From Planctomycetaceae bacterium (GTDB taxonomy: Bacteria > Planctomycetota > Planctomycetia > Planctomycetales > Planctomycetaceae), in contig JANQSH010000198.1 in the NCBI GenBank assembly GCA_028284145.1, positions 62,001 to 126,000 of the forward strand: DNA of 64,000 nucleotides, written 5' to 3'. This document shows, in pieces, positions 28,518 through 37,544 of the stretch. Numbering within the stretch: the stretch's first letter is position 1; each line of letters opens with the position of its first letter. A program made the translations under genes and the position numbers. The notes below the pieces were generated by a model. That model was not told where the DNA came from. It worked only from the letters and a program-made list of their open reading frames with translations, and searched no databases.

Positions 28518-29996
28518 TCAAGATGTCGTTTGTTCTTCGGGCGCGGTAAGAATCGGTTTACGTGCAGCCTGAACTTCATCTGGTCGTGACACCGGTGTCG
28601 TCCACGGTGCGGCTTTCACAGTTTCCGGTTCTTCTTCAAGAATTGTTATCAGGGCATCAACAAACGCGTCGAGTGTTTCCTTCGATTCCGTCTCGGTCGG
28701 CTCAATCATCATCGCCTCGGACACGACAAGCGGGAAGTAAACCGTTGGCGCGTGAAATCCCTTGTCGAGCAACCGCTTGGCAATGTCCATCGCAGAGATG
28801 CCCCGTTCTTTCACGATACGACTCGCGGAGGCGACAAACTCGTGCATACAGAGTTTTCCGTGCGGAACGTCAAACGCGTTCTTTAGCCGAGCCATCAGGT
28901 AGTTTGCGTTCAGTACCGCATTATCAGCCGCAGCTTTAACGCCTTCGGCCCCCAGCGTTCGCAAATAACAGTACCCGCGTAACAGGATGCTCACGTTTCC
29001 AAAGAATGATCGAATTCGACCGATCGTTTTGGGAGGCGTCGTCAGAGAATAATAAGGCTCCCCGTTCTCATCTGTCGTTTTCGAGACAACCGGACCGGGC
29101 AGGTAGTCGGCCAGATAATCGCGGACAGCAATCGGGCCGGAACCAGGTCCACCTGCGCCATGAGGTCCGGTGAAGGTTTTATGGACGTTGTAGTGCATCA
29201 TATCGCCACCGAAATCACCGGGGCGTGTCCGTCCCATGATTGCGTTCATGTTGGCACCATCGATGTAGAGCAACGCTCCAGCCTCATGCAGAATATCAGC
29301 GACCTTGCCAATGTCCGTTTCAAACAGGCCCAGAGTATTCGGGTTCGTGATCATGAATACGGCAGTTTTGTCGTCGACATGAGCTTTCAGTTCCTCCAGA
29401 TCGACCAGGCCATCGACCCCGCTATTCAATTGGATGCAATCAAAACCGGCCAATGCTGCACTGGCGGGATTGGTTCCATGCGCACTGTTGGGGAACAGAA
29501 CCTTCGTTCGGTTTTCGCCGCGATCTCGGAAGTAAGCCGAGGCAACCAGCAAGGCTGTGAATTCTCCATGTGCACCTGCAGCCGGTTGGAGTGAAACCGA
29601 TGGCAGGCCCGCGATCTCGCCGAGGATCTGTTGGCATTCAAACAGAATTTGCAACATGCCCTGAATACTGTCTTCCTGTTTGTAGGGATGAAGGTCGACC
29701 AGTCCCGGCAATGATGCAAGGCGTTCATGACGTTTGGGGTTGTACTTCATGGTACAACTTCCCAAGGGATAAAAATGAGTGTCGACCGACATATTCTTCG
29801 TCGACAGGTTGACGAAATGCCTGACGACATCCCCTTCTGCAAGCTCGGGTAGCGCAGGAGGACTACTGGCCCGATGTTGCGAGGGAATCAGATCATCCAG
29901 TTGTGTCGCCGGGATATCGGCTTTGGGAAATATCGCTGCCCTGCGCCCGGGAGCAGAGAGTTCCGTAATCAACTGAGTGGCTGATTCGTTTCGCAT
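28518..29996 (-). CDS. gcvPB: Glycine dehydrogenase (decarboxylating), subunit 2
   Basis: C-terminal half of split glycine decarboxylase (P-protein), which decarboxylates glycine and passes the aminomethyl group to lipoyl-GcvH. 492 residues. FYPLGSCTMKYNP is conserved near the N-terminus, HGTNPASA follows, and MMHYNVHKTFTGPHGAGGPG contains the lysine that binds pyridoxal phosphate. ATG at 29996. It follows gcvPA after 56 bases and precedes the LipM-like gene by 19 bases. No gcvT or lpd is in the window. Confidence 0.96.
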   Translation of the reverse strand: MRNESATQLITELSAPGRRAAIFPKADIPATQLDDLIPSQHRASSPPALPELAEGDVVRHFVNLSTKNMSVDTHFYPLGSCTMKYNPKRHERLASLPGLVDLHPYKQEDSIQGMLQILFECQQILGEIAGLPSVSLQPAAGAHGEFTALLVASAYFRDRGENRTKVLFPNSAHGTNPASAALAGFDCIQLNSGVDGLVDLEELKAHVDDKTAVFMITNPNTLGLFETDIGKVADILHEAGALLYIDGANMNAIMGRTRPGDFGGDMMHYNVHKTFTGPHGAGGPGSGPIAVRDYLADYLPGPVVSKTTDENGEPYYSLTTPPKTIGRIRSFFGNVSILLRGYCYLRTLGAEGVKAAADNAVLNANYLMARLKNAFDVPHGKLCMHEFVASASRIVKERGISAMDIAKRLLDKGFHAPTVYFPLVVSEAMMIEPTETESKETLDAFVDALITILEEEPETVKAAPWTTPVSRPDEVQAARKPILTAPEEQTTS

Positions 29997-30052
29997 GAAT
30001 TAACTCAAAAAGAAAGTTGTTGCGTGATTATGTCGACAAAGGAAAGATGGTT

Positions 30053-31453
30053 TTATCTCGCAGCGGAGGTAGCCATTTCCTGCACACCCGCCACAGCATT
30101 TTTAACGGCTTTAACCAGCCCATCAATTTCCGCCTTCGTCCGCTTTTCTGTCATCGCGACGAGCAGGCTGTTTTCCCAACCGGCAAATTGTCCACCGTCG
30201 ACGTTGCGGAACCGTTCGAAGTGGGGGCCAATCTCAAACCCGGCATTGGCGACCTGACGCAAAATCAGGTCGACATCACCATCGAATCGAAGCGAAAATT
30301 CTTTGAAGAAGGGGCGATCAAACAGAACCTCAACGCCATCGATTTGTTGCAACTCTGTTACTGCATAATGGGCGTTTTGACAGCAGGCTTCCGCAACTTC
30401 CTTCAAGCCTTGCGGACCCAGCAGCGACAGGTAAACCGTCGCACGCAAGGCGAGCAGTCCCTGGTTCGTGCAAATGTTACTGGTTGCCTTGTCACGCCGT
30501 ATGTGCTGTTCTCGTGCCTGCAAATTCAATACGAAACTGCGTCGGCCTTCCTTGTCGACGGTCTGGCCGATTAATCGGCCCGGCATCTTTCGCACGTATT
30601 CTTTACGGCAACTGAGAATGCCCAAAAGTGGTCCGCCATATTGCAATGGAATGCCCAGTGGTTGCCCTTCAGCGACGGCGATGTCAGCTCCATAATCACC
30701 TGGGCGATTCAGAACGCCGACACTGATGGGATCGAATGCGACGACTGACAATGCCCCTGCTTTTCGGGCCAACGCAGTCAACTCCGCGACTTCTTCCAGG
30801 CAGCCGAAAAAGTTGGGATGCTGGATGATCAGACAGGCTGTCTTCTCATCCAATTGCTGCTCGACATCTCCAGGGTCAACGCTTCCCTCAGGGGTTGGGA
30901 TGACGACAAGTTCGCAGTTCAGATGGTGCAGATAAGTGGCCAGAACTTCGCGATATTCCGGATGCACTGAGCCGAGTACGACGACACGATCGTGACGACC
31001 GGTGACACGCATCGCCATGAATGCCGCTTCACTGACGCTGGTTCCACCTTCGTACAGACTGGCATTGGAGACATCCATCCCCGAGAGGCGACTGATGAGA
31101 GTCTGGTATTCAAAAAATGCCTGCAGGCTACCCTGACTCGCTTCCGCCTGATAAGGCGTGTAGGCGGTGTAAAACTCACCACGAGAAACGATCTCATCCA
31201 CAACCGCCGGAATGAAGTGGTCGTAGGCCCCCCCCCCTAACATGCAAACGCGACCGCCATCTTTGGTATTCCGTGCTGCAAGTTTTCGCATCTCGCGTTC
31301 GAGTTCCATCTCCGGAAGCGGCGCAGGAATCTTCAGCGGCGACTTGAGCTGGAATTCCTGAGGAATCTGTTCGAACAGGTCGTCAATCGATTGAACACCG
31401 ATAGCCTGCAGCATTTCCTGCTGCTGGTCTGGTGTATTAAACAGATAAGCCAA
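30053..31453 (-). CDS. gcvPA: Glycine dehydrogenase (decarboxylating), subunit 1
   Basis: N-terminal half of split P-protein, which pairs with GcvPB. 466 residues from TTG at 31453, giving an N-terminus like the family's (M-A-Y-L-F-NTPDQQQEMLQAIGV). AAGGGGGA stands just upstream. The longer frame would add 48 residues rich in Cys that do not match the family. Characteristic segments are FLGGGAYDHFIPAVVDEI-like (here MLGGGAYDHFIPAVVDEI) and SQGSLQAFFEYQTLI. A 252-bp gap with no recognised element separates it from gcvH. Confidence 0.95.
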   Translation of the reverse strand: MAYLFNTPDQQQEMLQAIGVQSIDDLFEQIPQEFQLKSPLKIPAPLPEMELEREMRKLAARNTKDGGRVCMLGGGAYDHFIPAVVDEIVSRGEFYTAYTPYQAEASQGSLQAFFEYQTLISRLSGMDVSNASLYEGGTSVSEAAFMAMRVTGRHDRVVVLGSVHPEYREVLATYLHHLNCELVVIPTPEGSVDPGDVEQQLDEKTACLIIQHPNFFGCLEEVAELTALARKAGALSVVAFDPISVGVLNRPGDYGADIAVAEGQPLGIPLQYGGPLLGILSCRKEYVRKMPGRLIGQTVDKEGRRSFVLNLQAREQHIRRDKATSNICTNQGLLALRATVYLSLLGPQGLKEVAEACCQNAHYAVTELQQIDGVEVLFDRPFFKEFSLRFDGDVDLILRQVANAGFEIGPHFERFRNVDGGQFAGWENSLLVAMTEKRTKAEIDGLVKAVKNAVAGVQEMATSAAR

Positions 31454-31705
31454 GGCATCCCCCTTGAAATCTCGTTCTGGACAACATGTCCGGACGGTAC
31501 AGTCCTTCATTACGAGACGGTTGCATGATTCGGGTGTGGTTTCCTCAGTATTATCATTATAGACACGGTATTGCTGTGCGAACTGACAATACTTCACGTT
31601 TTGTTCGGGACCACTGAAACTTGTTCAAGATGTCTCAAGTCAAGGTGGACCAGGCGAGTGGTGAATCTGTCTTTCAGATGTTGATCAGCAAACGCGTCAC
31701 TCTGA

Positions 31706-32095
31706 TCAATGCTCCTCAGAAGCACAAAACTTCTCGTACTCAGTATGGTCTAACATCGATTCGCCGGCGGCGGAATCTGCGACTTTCATCTTGATCATCC
31801 AGCCTCGACCGAATGGATCGTCGGAAAGGGCTGCCAGATCGTCTGCCAAACTGTCGTTCACTTCAACAACTTCGCCGGGGATGGGAGCGTAGAGGTCGCT
31901 GACAGCTTTAACGCTTTCCACTTCTCCGAAAGTTTCTCCGGCATCGAGAGTTCGTCCCACGTCTGGCAAATCGATATAGACGAGATCAGTCAACTGCTTC
32001 ACCGCAAAATCGGTGATGCCAATTGTGACCAGGTCGCCCTGCTTTTGAATCCACTCGTGGCTTTTCGTGTATTGAAGTGTCGTCGTATCCGTCAC
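31706..32095 (-). CDS. gcvH: Glycine cleavage system H protein
   Basis: Lipoyl carrier of the glycine cleavage system. 129 residues, the usual length. K63 in GEVESVKAVSDLYAP is the lipoylated lysine. The N-terminus YTKSHEWIQ is typical. GTG at 32095 is read as start: GGAGAG stands 8 bases upstream, and the nearby ATG is out of frame and runs into a stop. It is the first gene of gcvH-gcvPA-gcvPB-lipM. Repeat copy 10 lies 81 bp upstream, with a short tandem repeat in between. Confidence 0.96.
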   Translation of the reverse strand: MTDTTTLQYTKSHEWIQKQGDLVTIGITDFAVKQLTDLVYIDLPDVGRTLDAGETFGEVESVKAVSDLYAPIPGEVVEVNDSLADDLAALSDDPFGRGWMIKMKVADSAAGESMLDHTEYEKFCASEEH

Positions 32096-32138
32096 ACCAT
32101 CTCTCCATCGCCTGTTGGTCCATGTGTCTGAATTACTG

Positions 32139-32160
32139 TATTGACATTATTGACATTGAC
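32139..32160. repeat. Short tandem repeat in the gcvH upstream region
   Basis: TATTGACAT occurs twice in direct tandem, followed by a partial third unit (TGAC). It lies 44 bases upstream of the gcvH start and could be a regulator site, but also contains TTGACA-like boxes on the plus strand. Confidence 0.5.
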
Positions 32161-32175
32161 GAATGCTCGTCGTCT

Positions 32176-32279
32176 GGAGTGTATTACGCTCTTCTGTGCC
32201 GCAATGAGCGTCAATTGGCCTGCAAACACATAGGCTTCCCACGAGCCAGAGGCGTCACACCAGAAGGTAAACGGCTCTA
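32176..32279 (+). repeat. Dispersed structured element, copy 10
   Basis: 104 bp upstream of gcvH and antisense to it. It has 5' GGAGTGTATTACGCTC, a shortened central hairpin (GCCT/AGGC) and 3' GGTAAACGGCTCTA. Confidence 0.88.
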
Positions 32280-32735
32280 TTCGTTGTCAGATCCCGGAAG
32301 AAACGGCATTATTGATTGCGGTTTGCTATGCACGCGGCAACTCACACCGATTCCAGAAGCTGTTATCGTTTTGCACATCATACGATGCCAGCCGATCCTT
32401 CGTGAGGTCTGGAAGGCTCAACAATAACGCGATCTCTGTCGATTGAAAAGCAATCGACGAGTCCATTTTCCCACTGGTGGAGACATTCTCGCCAGCCGGA
32501 TGCGGAATGAGTCTGTGACGACTGTCTCTATGGCGCATTGCAGGTAATCGTCGCGACAGTTCCATTTTATGATTGTCACTCCAAAGGCCCACCGTCATTC
32601 CCAGAAATGTGGAAACATACAGGAAAGATGATGGGTTTCTACCTCTGTCTGCGCGGGGATGATTTCAATGTCATAAACGTACCGGAAAATTCAGTTGATA
32701 TTGGCAGGCAACGCGGCAATTTGTCCCAATTCGCT
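32280..32735. other. Intergenic region with one 8-bp hairpin
   Basis: 456 bases between repeat copy 10 and the end of rpiB. The only structure seen is a perfect inverted repeat GTCGATTG-AAAAG-CAATCGAC (32438-32458). It has no T-run, so its role is unclear. No gene was recognised. Confidence 0.4.
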
Positions 32736-33215
32736 TCAAGCTGGCGAATTTGCCGCAGAATTTTCTTCAACTCGCTGCCGGGACGCGTATTGGGCGATCT
32801 TTTCGATCCGACGTGCGTGACGCCCCCCCTCAAACTCGGTACCAAGCCAGGTCTCAACCATCCGGTTGATGAGTTGGTCGCCGACCAGGTCGGCCGATAG
32901 ACACATGACGTTCGCGTCGTTGTGAAGGCGACTCATTTTCGCGGTCAGTTCGTCATGGCAGGGTGCCGCTCGAACCTCTCGAAACTTGTTCGCCATGATG
33001 CACATGCCGATACCAGTGCCGCAAATCAAAATCCCGGCATCAACCGATTTGTCTGAAACAGCTTGAGCAACAGTTGCGGCAAAATCCGGATAATCGACGC
33101 TCGAATTGTCATCCGGTCCGAAATCGACACTCTCGTGCCCCAAATCTCGCACGAGATCCAGTATCCGTCCCTTCACATCATATCCACGATGATCGCTCGC
33201 AACTGCAACTTTCAT
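32736..33215 (-). CDS. rpiB: Ribose-5-phosphate isomerase B
   Basis: Interconverts ribose-5-phosphate and ribulose-5-phosphate in the pentose phosphate pathway. From ATG at 33215 (MKVAVASDHRGYDVK) it has 159 residues, the family length. C65 in LICGTGIGM is the expected catalytic cysteine, and NKFREVRAAPCHDELTAKMSR and HNDANVMCL follow. Starting at an earlier in-frame codon would add 33 residues with no family likeness. It is probably transcribed alone. Confidence 0.94.
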   Translation of the reverse strand: MKVAVASDHRGYDVKGRILDLVRDLGHESVDFGPDDNSSVDYPDFAATVAQAVSDKSVDAGILICGTGIGMCIMANKFREVRAAPCHDELTAKMSRLHNDANVMCLSADLVGDQLINRMVETWLGTEFEGGRHARRIEKIAQYASRQRVEENSAANSPA

Positions 33216-33522
33216 GGCAAAATCACCTGACAGAGTTTCATTCGCACAGGATTCACACGGCGACAGATCGAAACTCATCGATCTTTTGGTGAATGGCCCG
33301 GAATCTGTACTCACGATTAACCGACATCATACGGTGCGATCGAAAACTTCTCAAATAACATTCTGAGTCAATCGTCGCATTTCGACCGGCAAGTTCCAAT
33401 TCAAGGCAAATTCGATGCAAAGCTGATCGTAGTGACGAACCGAATTTGAGCCGCAAGTACTTTTTATGTAATGGTTTACTGGCGCGGATTTATTGGCGGT
33501 GGAGAGCCATGTCTGAGATAAA
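33216..33522. other. Intergenic region, nothing recognised
   Basis: 307 bases between rpiB and the Sua5-like/phosphatase fusion gene, both on the minus strand. It is expected to contain the rpiB promoter, but no clear signal was seen. Confidence 0.4.
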
Positions 33523-34674
33523 CTATTTCCGCTTCTCCATGACTGTCTGCAAAATCGAATCGAGATGGATTTCGATTTCCTGTTTACAACGGACATACTC
33601 ATCCAATCCGCCACCAATCGGATCAGAAATACTTTCGCCGGTCTGTGCAAGCAGATGGACCCGATCAGAATAGTCAGGACGCAATCCCAGGATGGCCTCG
33701 CGGTGCCTCTGCGTCATTGTGAACACATAATCTGCCTGATCCAGCAGCCTGTCGGTAAGTGGTTGGCTTTCATGTGTCGACAGGTCAAGCCCCTGTTCTT
33801 TCAGCAGTTGGAGGGCTTCGGGACTGGCGGGCATGCCAATGCCAGCGGCCAAACCAGCAGACGCGATAACATACCCTTCGTCGAACAGTTCATCTTCCGA
33901 ACAGTTGAGTTGTTCCATCAGTTTTCGCCGGAATAATGCTTCCGCCATTGGGCTGCGACATGTGTTTCCGGTACAGACAAATAAAAAGAACTCGCTTGAC
34001 ATGCGTTGTAACGTGGATTCACCCACGACTCCCTGGCGGACTAACTTCCAATCATTGTCGGACACTTCGACGATCGTACAGGGTTGAGAATAACGACACG
34101 GACCATCGGTACAAGTCAGGCTGGCCAAATCGCGGATCTTCTGTGGAATGTCTTCCGTTGATCGCCAGGATGTTTCTGGGCTGGTGTACTCGCCAAAAAT
34201 GATCATTGGGGCCGGGAGAACGCGGGATACATGACTCACCAGATTGTGTGCTGGAACGCTGAATCGCACCCTGCTTTGGCAGTTCAAAGCCATTTGGGTT
34301 TCCGCCGGCAGTGCAGCCATCAAACCGAAATCCGCATGAACGTTAAACAGCATTGAAACCGGACCGGGCCAGCATCGTCGCACGAGGCGAACCGCCATGT
34401 CTCCCAGAGATGGCAGGTAGTCTTCCAGTTCATCCACGCTTTTGACGGCCAATGCCAAAGGAGGCAAACCTGATTTTTGATCTTTCGCGTTCGACACGGT
34501 TTTCGTCTGTTTACTCAACTGAGTAACAGCTTCGGACCTCAGCGAGTGGGCGGCAAGAACGTAAGATGTCTCTGTGGGGAGTGTCACCAGTTGACCAGCA
34601 TCCAACGCGTGTGCGATCTGGTGGACAATATCACGGACGTCACCAGAATTCCGGACATCGAGCGTTTGCGACAT
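33523..34674 (-). CDS. Sua5/YrdC-like domain fused to low-molecular-weight phosphatase
   Basis: 383 residues with two domains. Residues about 10-220 resemble Sua5/YrdC (threonylcarbamoyl-AMP synthase for tRNA t6A): LPTETSYVLAA at 32-42 and CWPGPVSMLF at 101-110. Several substrate residues differ from the family: the glycine of TETxYGL is missing and the late SAN-x-SG motif is replaced by FGEYTSPETS. Residues about 228-383 form a low-molecular-weight tyrosine phosphatase with the P-loop C234-TGNTC-R240-S and the acid loop SDP at 350-352. The phosphatase half looks active; the Sua5 half may have changed function. ATG at 34674. Confidence 0.85.
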   Translation of the reverse strand: MSQTLDVRNSGDVRDIVHQIAHALDAGQLVTLPTETSYVLAAHSLRSEAVTQLSKQTKTVSNAKDQKSGLPPLALAVKSVDELEDYLPSLGDMAVRLVRRCWPGPVSMLFNVHADFGLMAALPAETQMALNCQSRVRFSVPAHNLVSHVSRVLPAPMIIFGEYTSPETSWRSTEDIPQKIRDLASLTCTDGPCRYSQPCTIVEVSDNDWKLVRQGVVGESTLQRMSSEFFLFVCTGNTCRSPMAEALFRRKLMEQLNCSEDELFDEGYVIASAGLAAGIGMPASPEALQLLKEQGLDLSTHESQPLTDRLLDQADYVFTMTQRHREAILGLRPDYSDRVHLLAQTGESISDPIGGGLDEYVRCKQEIEIHLDSILQTVMEKRK

Positions 34675-35041
34675 GAAACATTCACCTTGAGGTGATCCGA
34701 AGCGAGTCCGATTCGAAAATGGAATGCAGACTGGACAGAATTCTCCTGCGGCGAACTGTCCAATTGAGAAAACCGCAACGTGAGAATCCCTGCAATGTAA
34801 ATATAGTCGGTCAATGTGGGGCCAGCAAGCAGTCTGTGGCGCGGGTTATTGTCTTGAATTATGGTATCGACTACGTTGGAATGAAAAAAGCACCGTGATT
34901 TCGCACAAATTCTGAAGAAATTTTGTGAAGCCTCGGTCTGAAATTTTCGTTCTGATCGGGAAAGGAAATGAAGCGGATAGCGCAGTTGGCGAACAAAGAC
35001 ATTGATGCGTGATCCCGCTCTGAAGCTTTCGGAATTACATA
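34675..35041. other. Divergent intergenic region, nothing recognised
   Basis: 367 bases between the Sua5-like fusion gene (minus) and the methyltransferase gene (plus). It should contain promoters for both. No repeat, RNA gene or convincing promoter was seen. Confidence 0.4.
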
Positions 35042-35791
35042 ATGACTCAAATTCAATCCGATGAAAAAAATCGGAGTTCAAAACGGAAACGTACGAGAAG
35101 GCTCAGCCGGATGGTCGAGTCGAAAGGGATTTCACAACTTAGTCTGGATCAATATCGTTCGCGCGTGCGGCGGATTTACGATGGACCAGCCGGAGCCGTA
35201 TTGAAGTTTGGCAGTTTTCTGTCTCTGCATGAACCACTTGTGGGCCACCTGTTACGGTCACGGCGATTCGATGTCAGCCGATTTGAGAGCATTTTGGATG
35301 TCGGCTCCGGTGCCGGACAGATTCTCGGGCACCTGACACGCCATGCTTCACCGACAGCGCGGCTTGTCGCTTTTGATTTGTCGCAACAGATGCTTTGTCG
35401 CGCTCGTTCGCGTGTAAAGGATGTGCGGCCTCAATTCGTGGCTGGAGACATGGTGCAGTTGCCATTTGCATCGGAATCGTTCGAGTGCATTACATGCGGC
35501 TGGGTGCTCGAACATTTGCCCGATCCGCGCCCCGGACTTGCGGAATTGGAACGAGTACTCAAACCGGGTGGCAGTATCCTTTTGTTAGCGACCGAAGATA
35601 CCTTTTACGGTGCCATGGTCAGTCGTACCTGGCAGTGTCGTACCTATAATCGTCGGGAACTCTCCGAGGCGTGCCATGAAGTCGGCCTGCCGTGGAAGGA
35701 GCAGCTCTGGTTCACGCGGGCGCACCAGTTCTTCAGAATGGGTGGCATTCTCGCCGAAGCCAAAAAGCCGGACGGAAACCAACCGGGCTGA
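35042..35791 (+). CDS. Class I SAM-dependent methyltransferase
   Basis: 249 residues. The SAM-binding motif I is ILDVGSGAG (84-92), motif II includes VAFDLSQQML, and the later segments FVAGDMVQLPFASESFECI and LEHLPDPRPGLAELERVLKP are typical of methyltransferase type 11 (UbiE-like). The first 30 residues are very basic. The substrate is unknown; context gives little help. ATG at 35042. The next gene begins 24 bases after its stop, so the pair may be co-transcribed. Confidence 0.82.
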   Translation: MTQIQSDEKNRSSKRKRTRRLSRMVESKGISQLSLDQYRSRVRRIYDGPAGAVLKFGSFLSLHEPLVGHLLRSRRFDVSRFESILDVGSGAGQILGHLTRHASPTARLVAFDLSQQMLCRARSRVKDVRPQFVAGDMVQLPFASESFECITCGWVLEHLPDPRPGLAELERVLKPGGSILLLATEDTFYGAMVSRTWQCRTYNRRELSEACHEVGLPWKEQLWFTRAHQFFRMGGILAEAKKPDGNQPG

Positions 35792-35815
35792 ACCATATTG
35801 AAAAAGTTTTGCACC

Positions 35816-36526
35816 ATGTCGCGTCGGTACGTTGCCTTCGATATCGAGATCAGCAAGCTGTTGCCGGAGGATACGATCGCCATCAAACAGTTTCGTCCGC
35901 TGGGAATCAGTTGTGCCGCTGCATATTGTTCTGACTGGGATGCACCGCGCCTCTGGCATTCCCGGACATCCGACAACCAGCCAGTGCCAACAATGGTACA
36001 GGAAGACGTTGCCGCGATCGTCGATGAACTGTTGGAACTTAGCGATACAGGTTACACAATTCTGACCTGGAATGGCCTTTCTTTCGATTTTGATATCCTT
36101 GCGGAAGAGTCGGACCGCAAGTCCGACTGCACGCGACTGGCGATGTCGCATGTCGACATGATGTTTCACGTCTTCTGTGCCAAAGGTTTTCGGGTTGGAC
36201 TGCAGGCGGCGGCACAGGGATTTCAGTTAGGCGGAAAATTAGACGGGTTGAGCGGCGCTATGGTGCCCCAACTTTGGGCCGATGGCCAATACCAGAGGGT
36301 TCTGGATTACGTCATGCAGGATTGCCGGTTGACGCATCAAGTCGCGGTTTCAGGCGACAAACTTGGCAAATTCATCTGGCGGACGAAACGGGGCAAACTG
36401 AGCCACGAACTTTTGCCACAGGGCTGGCTCACTGTGCGACAGGCGCTTGAGATCCCACAGCCGGACACTTCGTGGATGGATGGCGTGCCACCCAAACGCG
36501 AAGAATTCTACGACTGGATCGAGTGA
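35816..36526 (+). CDS. Predicted 3'-5' exonuclease, RNase H-like fold
   Basis: 236 residues from ATG at 35816; a TTG six codons upstream is an alternative. It has the DEDDy pattern of DnaQ/PolB-type proofreading exonucleases: D9 and E11 in AFDIEIS, D91 in TWNGLSFDFDIL, and Y165-x3-D169 in DYVMQDCRLT. It probably removes nucleotides from DNA or RNA 3' ends using two metal ions. There is no polymerase domain. The C-terminus (PDTSWMDGVPPKREEFYDWI) is typical of free-standing members. It lies head to tail behind the methyltransferase gene. Confidence 0.78.
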   Translation: MSRRYVAFDIEISKLLPEDTIAIKQFRPLGISCAAAYCSDWDAPRLWHSRTSDNQPVPTMVQEDVAAIVDELLELSDTGYTILTWNGLSFDFDILAEESDRKSDCTRLAMSHVDMMFHVFCAKGFRVGLQAAAQGFQLGGKLDGLSGAMVPQLWADGQYQRVLDYVMQDCRLTHQVAVSGDKLGKFIWRTKRGKLSHELLPQGWLTVRQALEIPQPDTSWMDGVPPKREEFYDWIE

Positions 36527-36544
36527 GATCAATCGATAACGCAC

Positions 36545-37468
36545 TCATTCCTTGTATCGCATCTGGCTCCAGTCTTTTGCCAGATCGCAAAGTCTGTCCA
36601 ACGTTTGATGACTGTGACTGCATGCCACGATCGCCGGCAGACGGAGCATGTCGGCTCGATCGTCCAGCCAGAGTTCCCTGAAGTGGACTGGTTCGCGGTT
36701 GTGAACCCAAAGCGCATCGCCTCCCAACGCACGGGCAATCTGCAGCGAGACAGGAAAGTCATACACGTTGGGCGAATGAATGAGCGATCCTCCAAAATCA
36801 CCCCGTGCAAAAAGCTCATAGATACTGCCCGGCATGGCATCCGGGGCCATGCCTCGCAAACCGGCAGATGTCACATCCTCAGCCCGCGCTGCGTCATGTT
36901 GCTGAAAGCCAATCAGATAGATCTCTTTGGAATCAGGACGATCATTCGTTGAAACTGGCGCCAGGGAATCGATCGCCGTACGTGCCGGGACGGTCGGATC
37001 ATCCGGACCGCATCGAATCGTTTCTCCTGTCACTTCAACCCACGTTCCCGTTGCTCCTGATTCCGGAGCGAAGACGAGCGAATAGTGGACCGTTTTCACA
37101 CTCCGCAGCAACACGATGACGGCATAACCATCACCCGTCTTATCACGAAACTGTTTAGTGCCATCAATCGGATCAATTGCCAGTGTCAATTCGCTCGCAG
37201 GGTCGAAGCGTCCAAGGTCTCCCGTCGACTCCTCAGCTTGAATCGCGCATTTACGAAAGATCGGATCACGATCGCAAAGTGCCGAAACGATCAACTGCTG
37301 GCAGGTGAGGTCGGCCAGCGTTAGTGCATCGGTCGCGGCGCTGCCGGATGTCTTGCCAGAAATGCTGATGTTATATTGGCGGAGTTCTTTGGCGATTTGT
37401 CCGGCCCAACGAACGACTTCCGGTAAATGGCTGGAACAGGCATCGACTGAAGCGGAAAGTTCAAGCAT
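36545..37468 (-). CDS. Inositol monophosphatase family protein, CysQ-like
   Basis: Predicted Mg-dependent phosphatase, perhaps for 3'-phosphoadenosine 5'-phosphate. 307 residues. The metal site is formed by E79-E80 (AEES), D99 and D102 in AIDPIDGTKQF, and a later aspartate in NVYDFPVSLQIARALGG. GTKQF after the DPIDGT motif is typical of the bisphosphate nucleotidase branch rather than inositol phosphatases. ATG at 37468. It is convergent with the exonuclease gene and 76 bp downstream of the ATP-grasp gene on the same strand. Confidence 0.83.
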   Translation of the reverse strand: MLELSASVDACSSHLPEVVRWAGQIAKELRQYNISISGKTSGSAATDALTLADLTCQQLIVSALCDRDPIFRKCAIQAEESTGDLGRFDPASELTLAIDPIDGTKQFRDKTGDGYAVIVLLRSVKTVHYSLVFAPESGATGTWVEVTGETIRCGPDDPTVPARTAIDSLAPVSTNDRPDSKEIYLIGFQQHDAARAEDVTSAGLRGMAPDAMPGSIYELFARGDFGGSLIHSPNVYDFPVSLQIARALGGDALWVHNREPVHFRELWLDDRADMLRLPAIVACSHSHQTLDRLCDLAKDWSQMRYKE

Positions 37469-37544
37469 CTCAATTCACCTTTTCGTCTGTCTGGAATACG
37501 ACGTTCGTCTTTTTTGTACATTGAGATTTGCGCTGTGACGGTTC

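Noticed and set aside
32096-32735. Glycine riboswitch upstream of gcvH
   Set aside because: No tandem aptamer-like pairing was recognised; the region holds repeat copy 10 and a short tandem repeat instead. A covariance-model search would be decisive.
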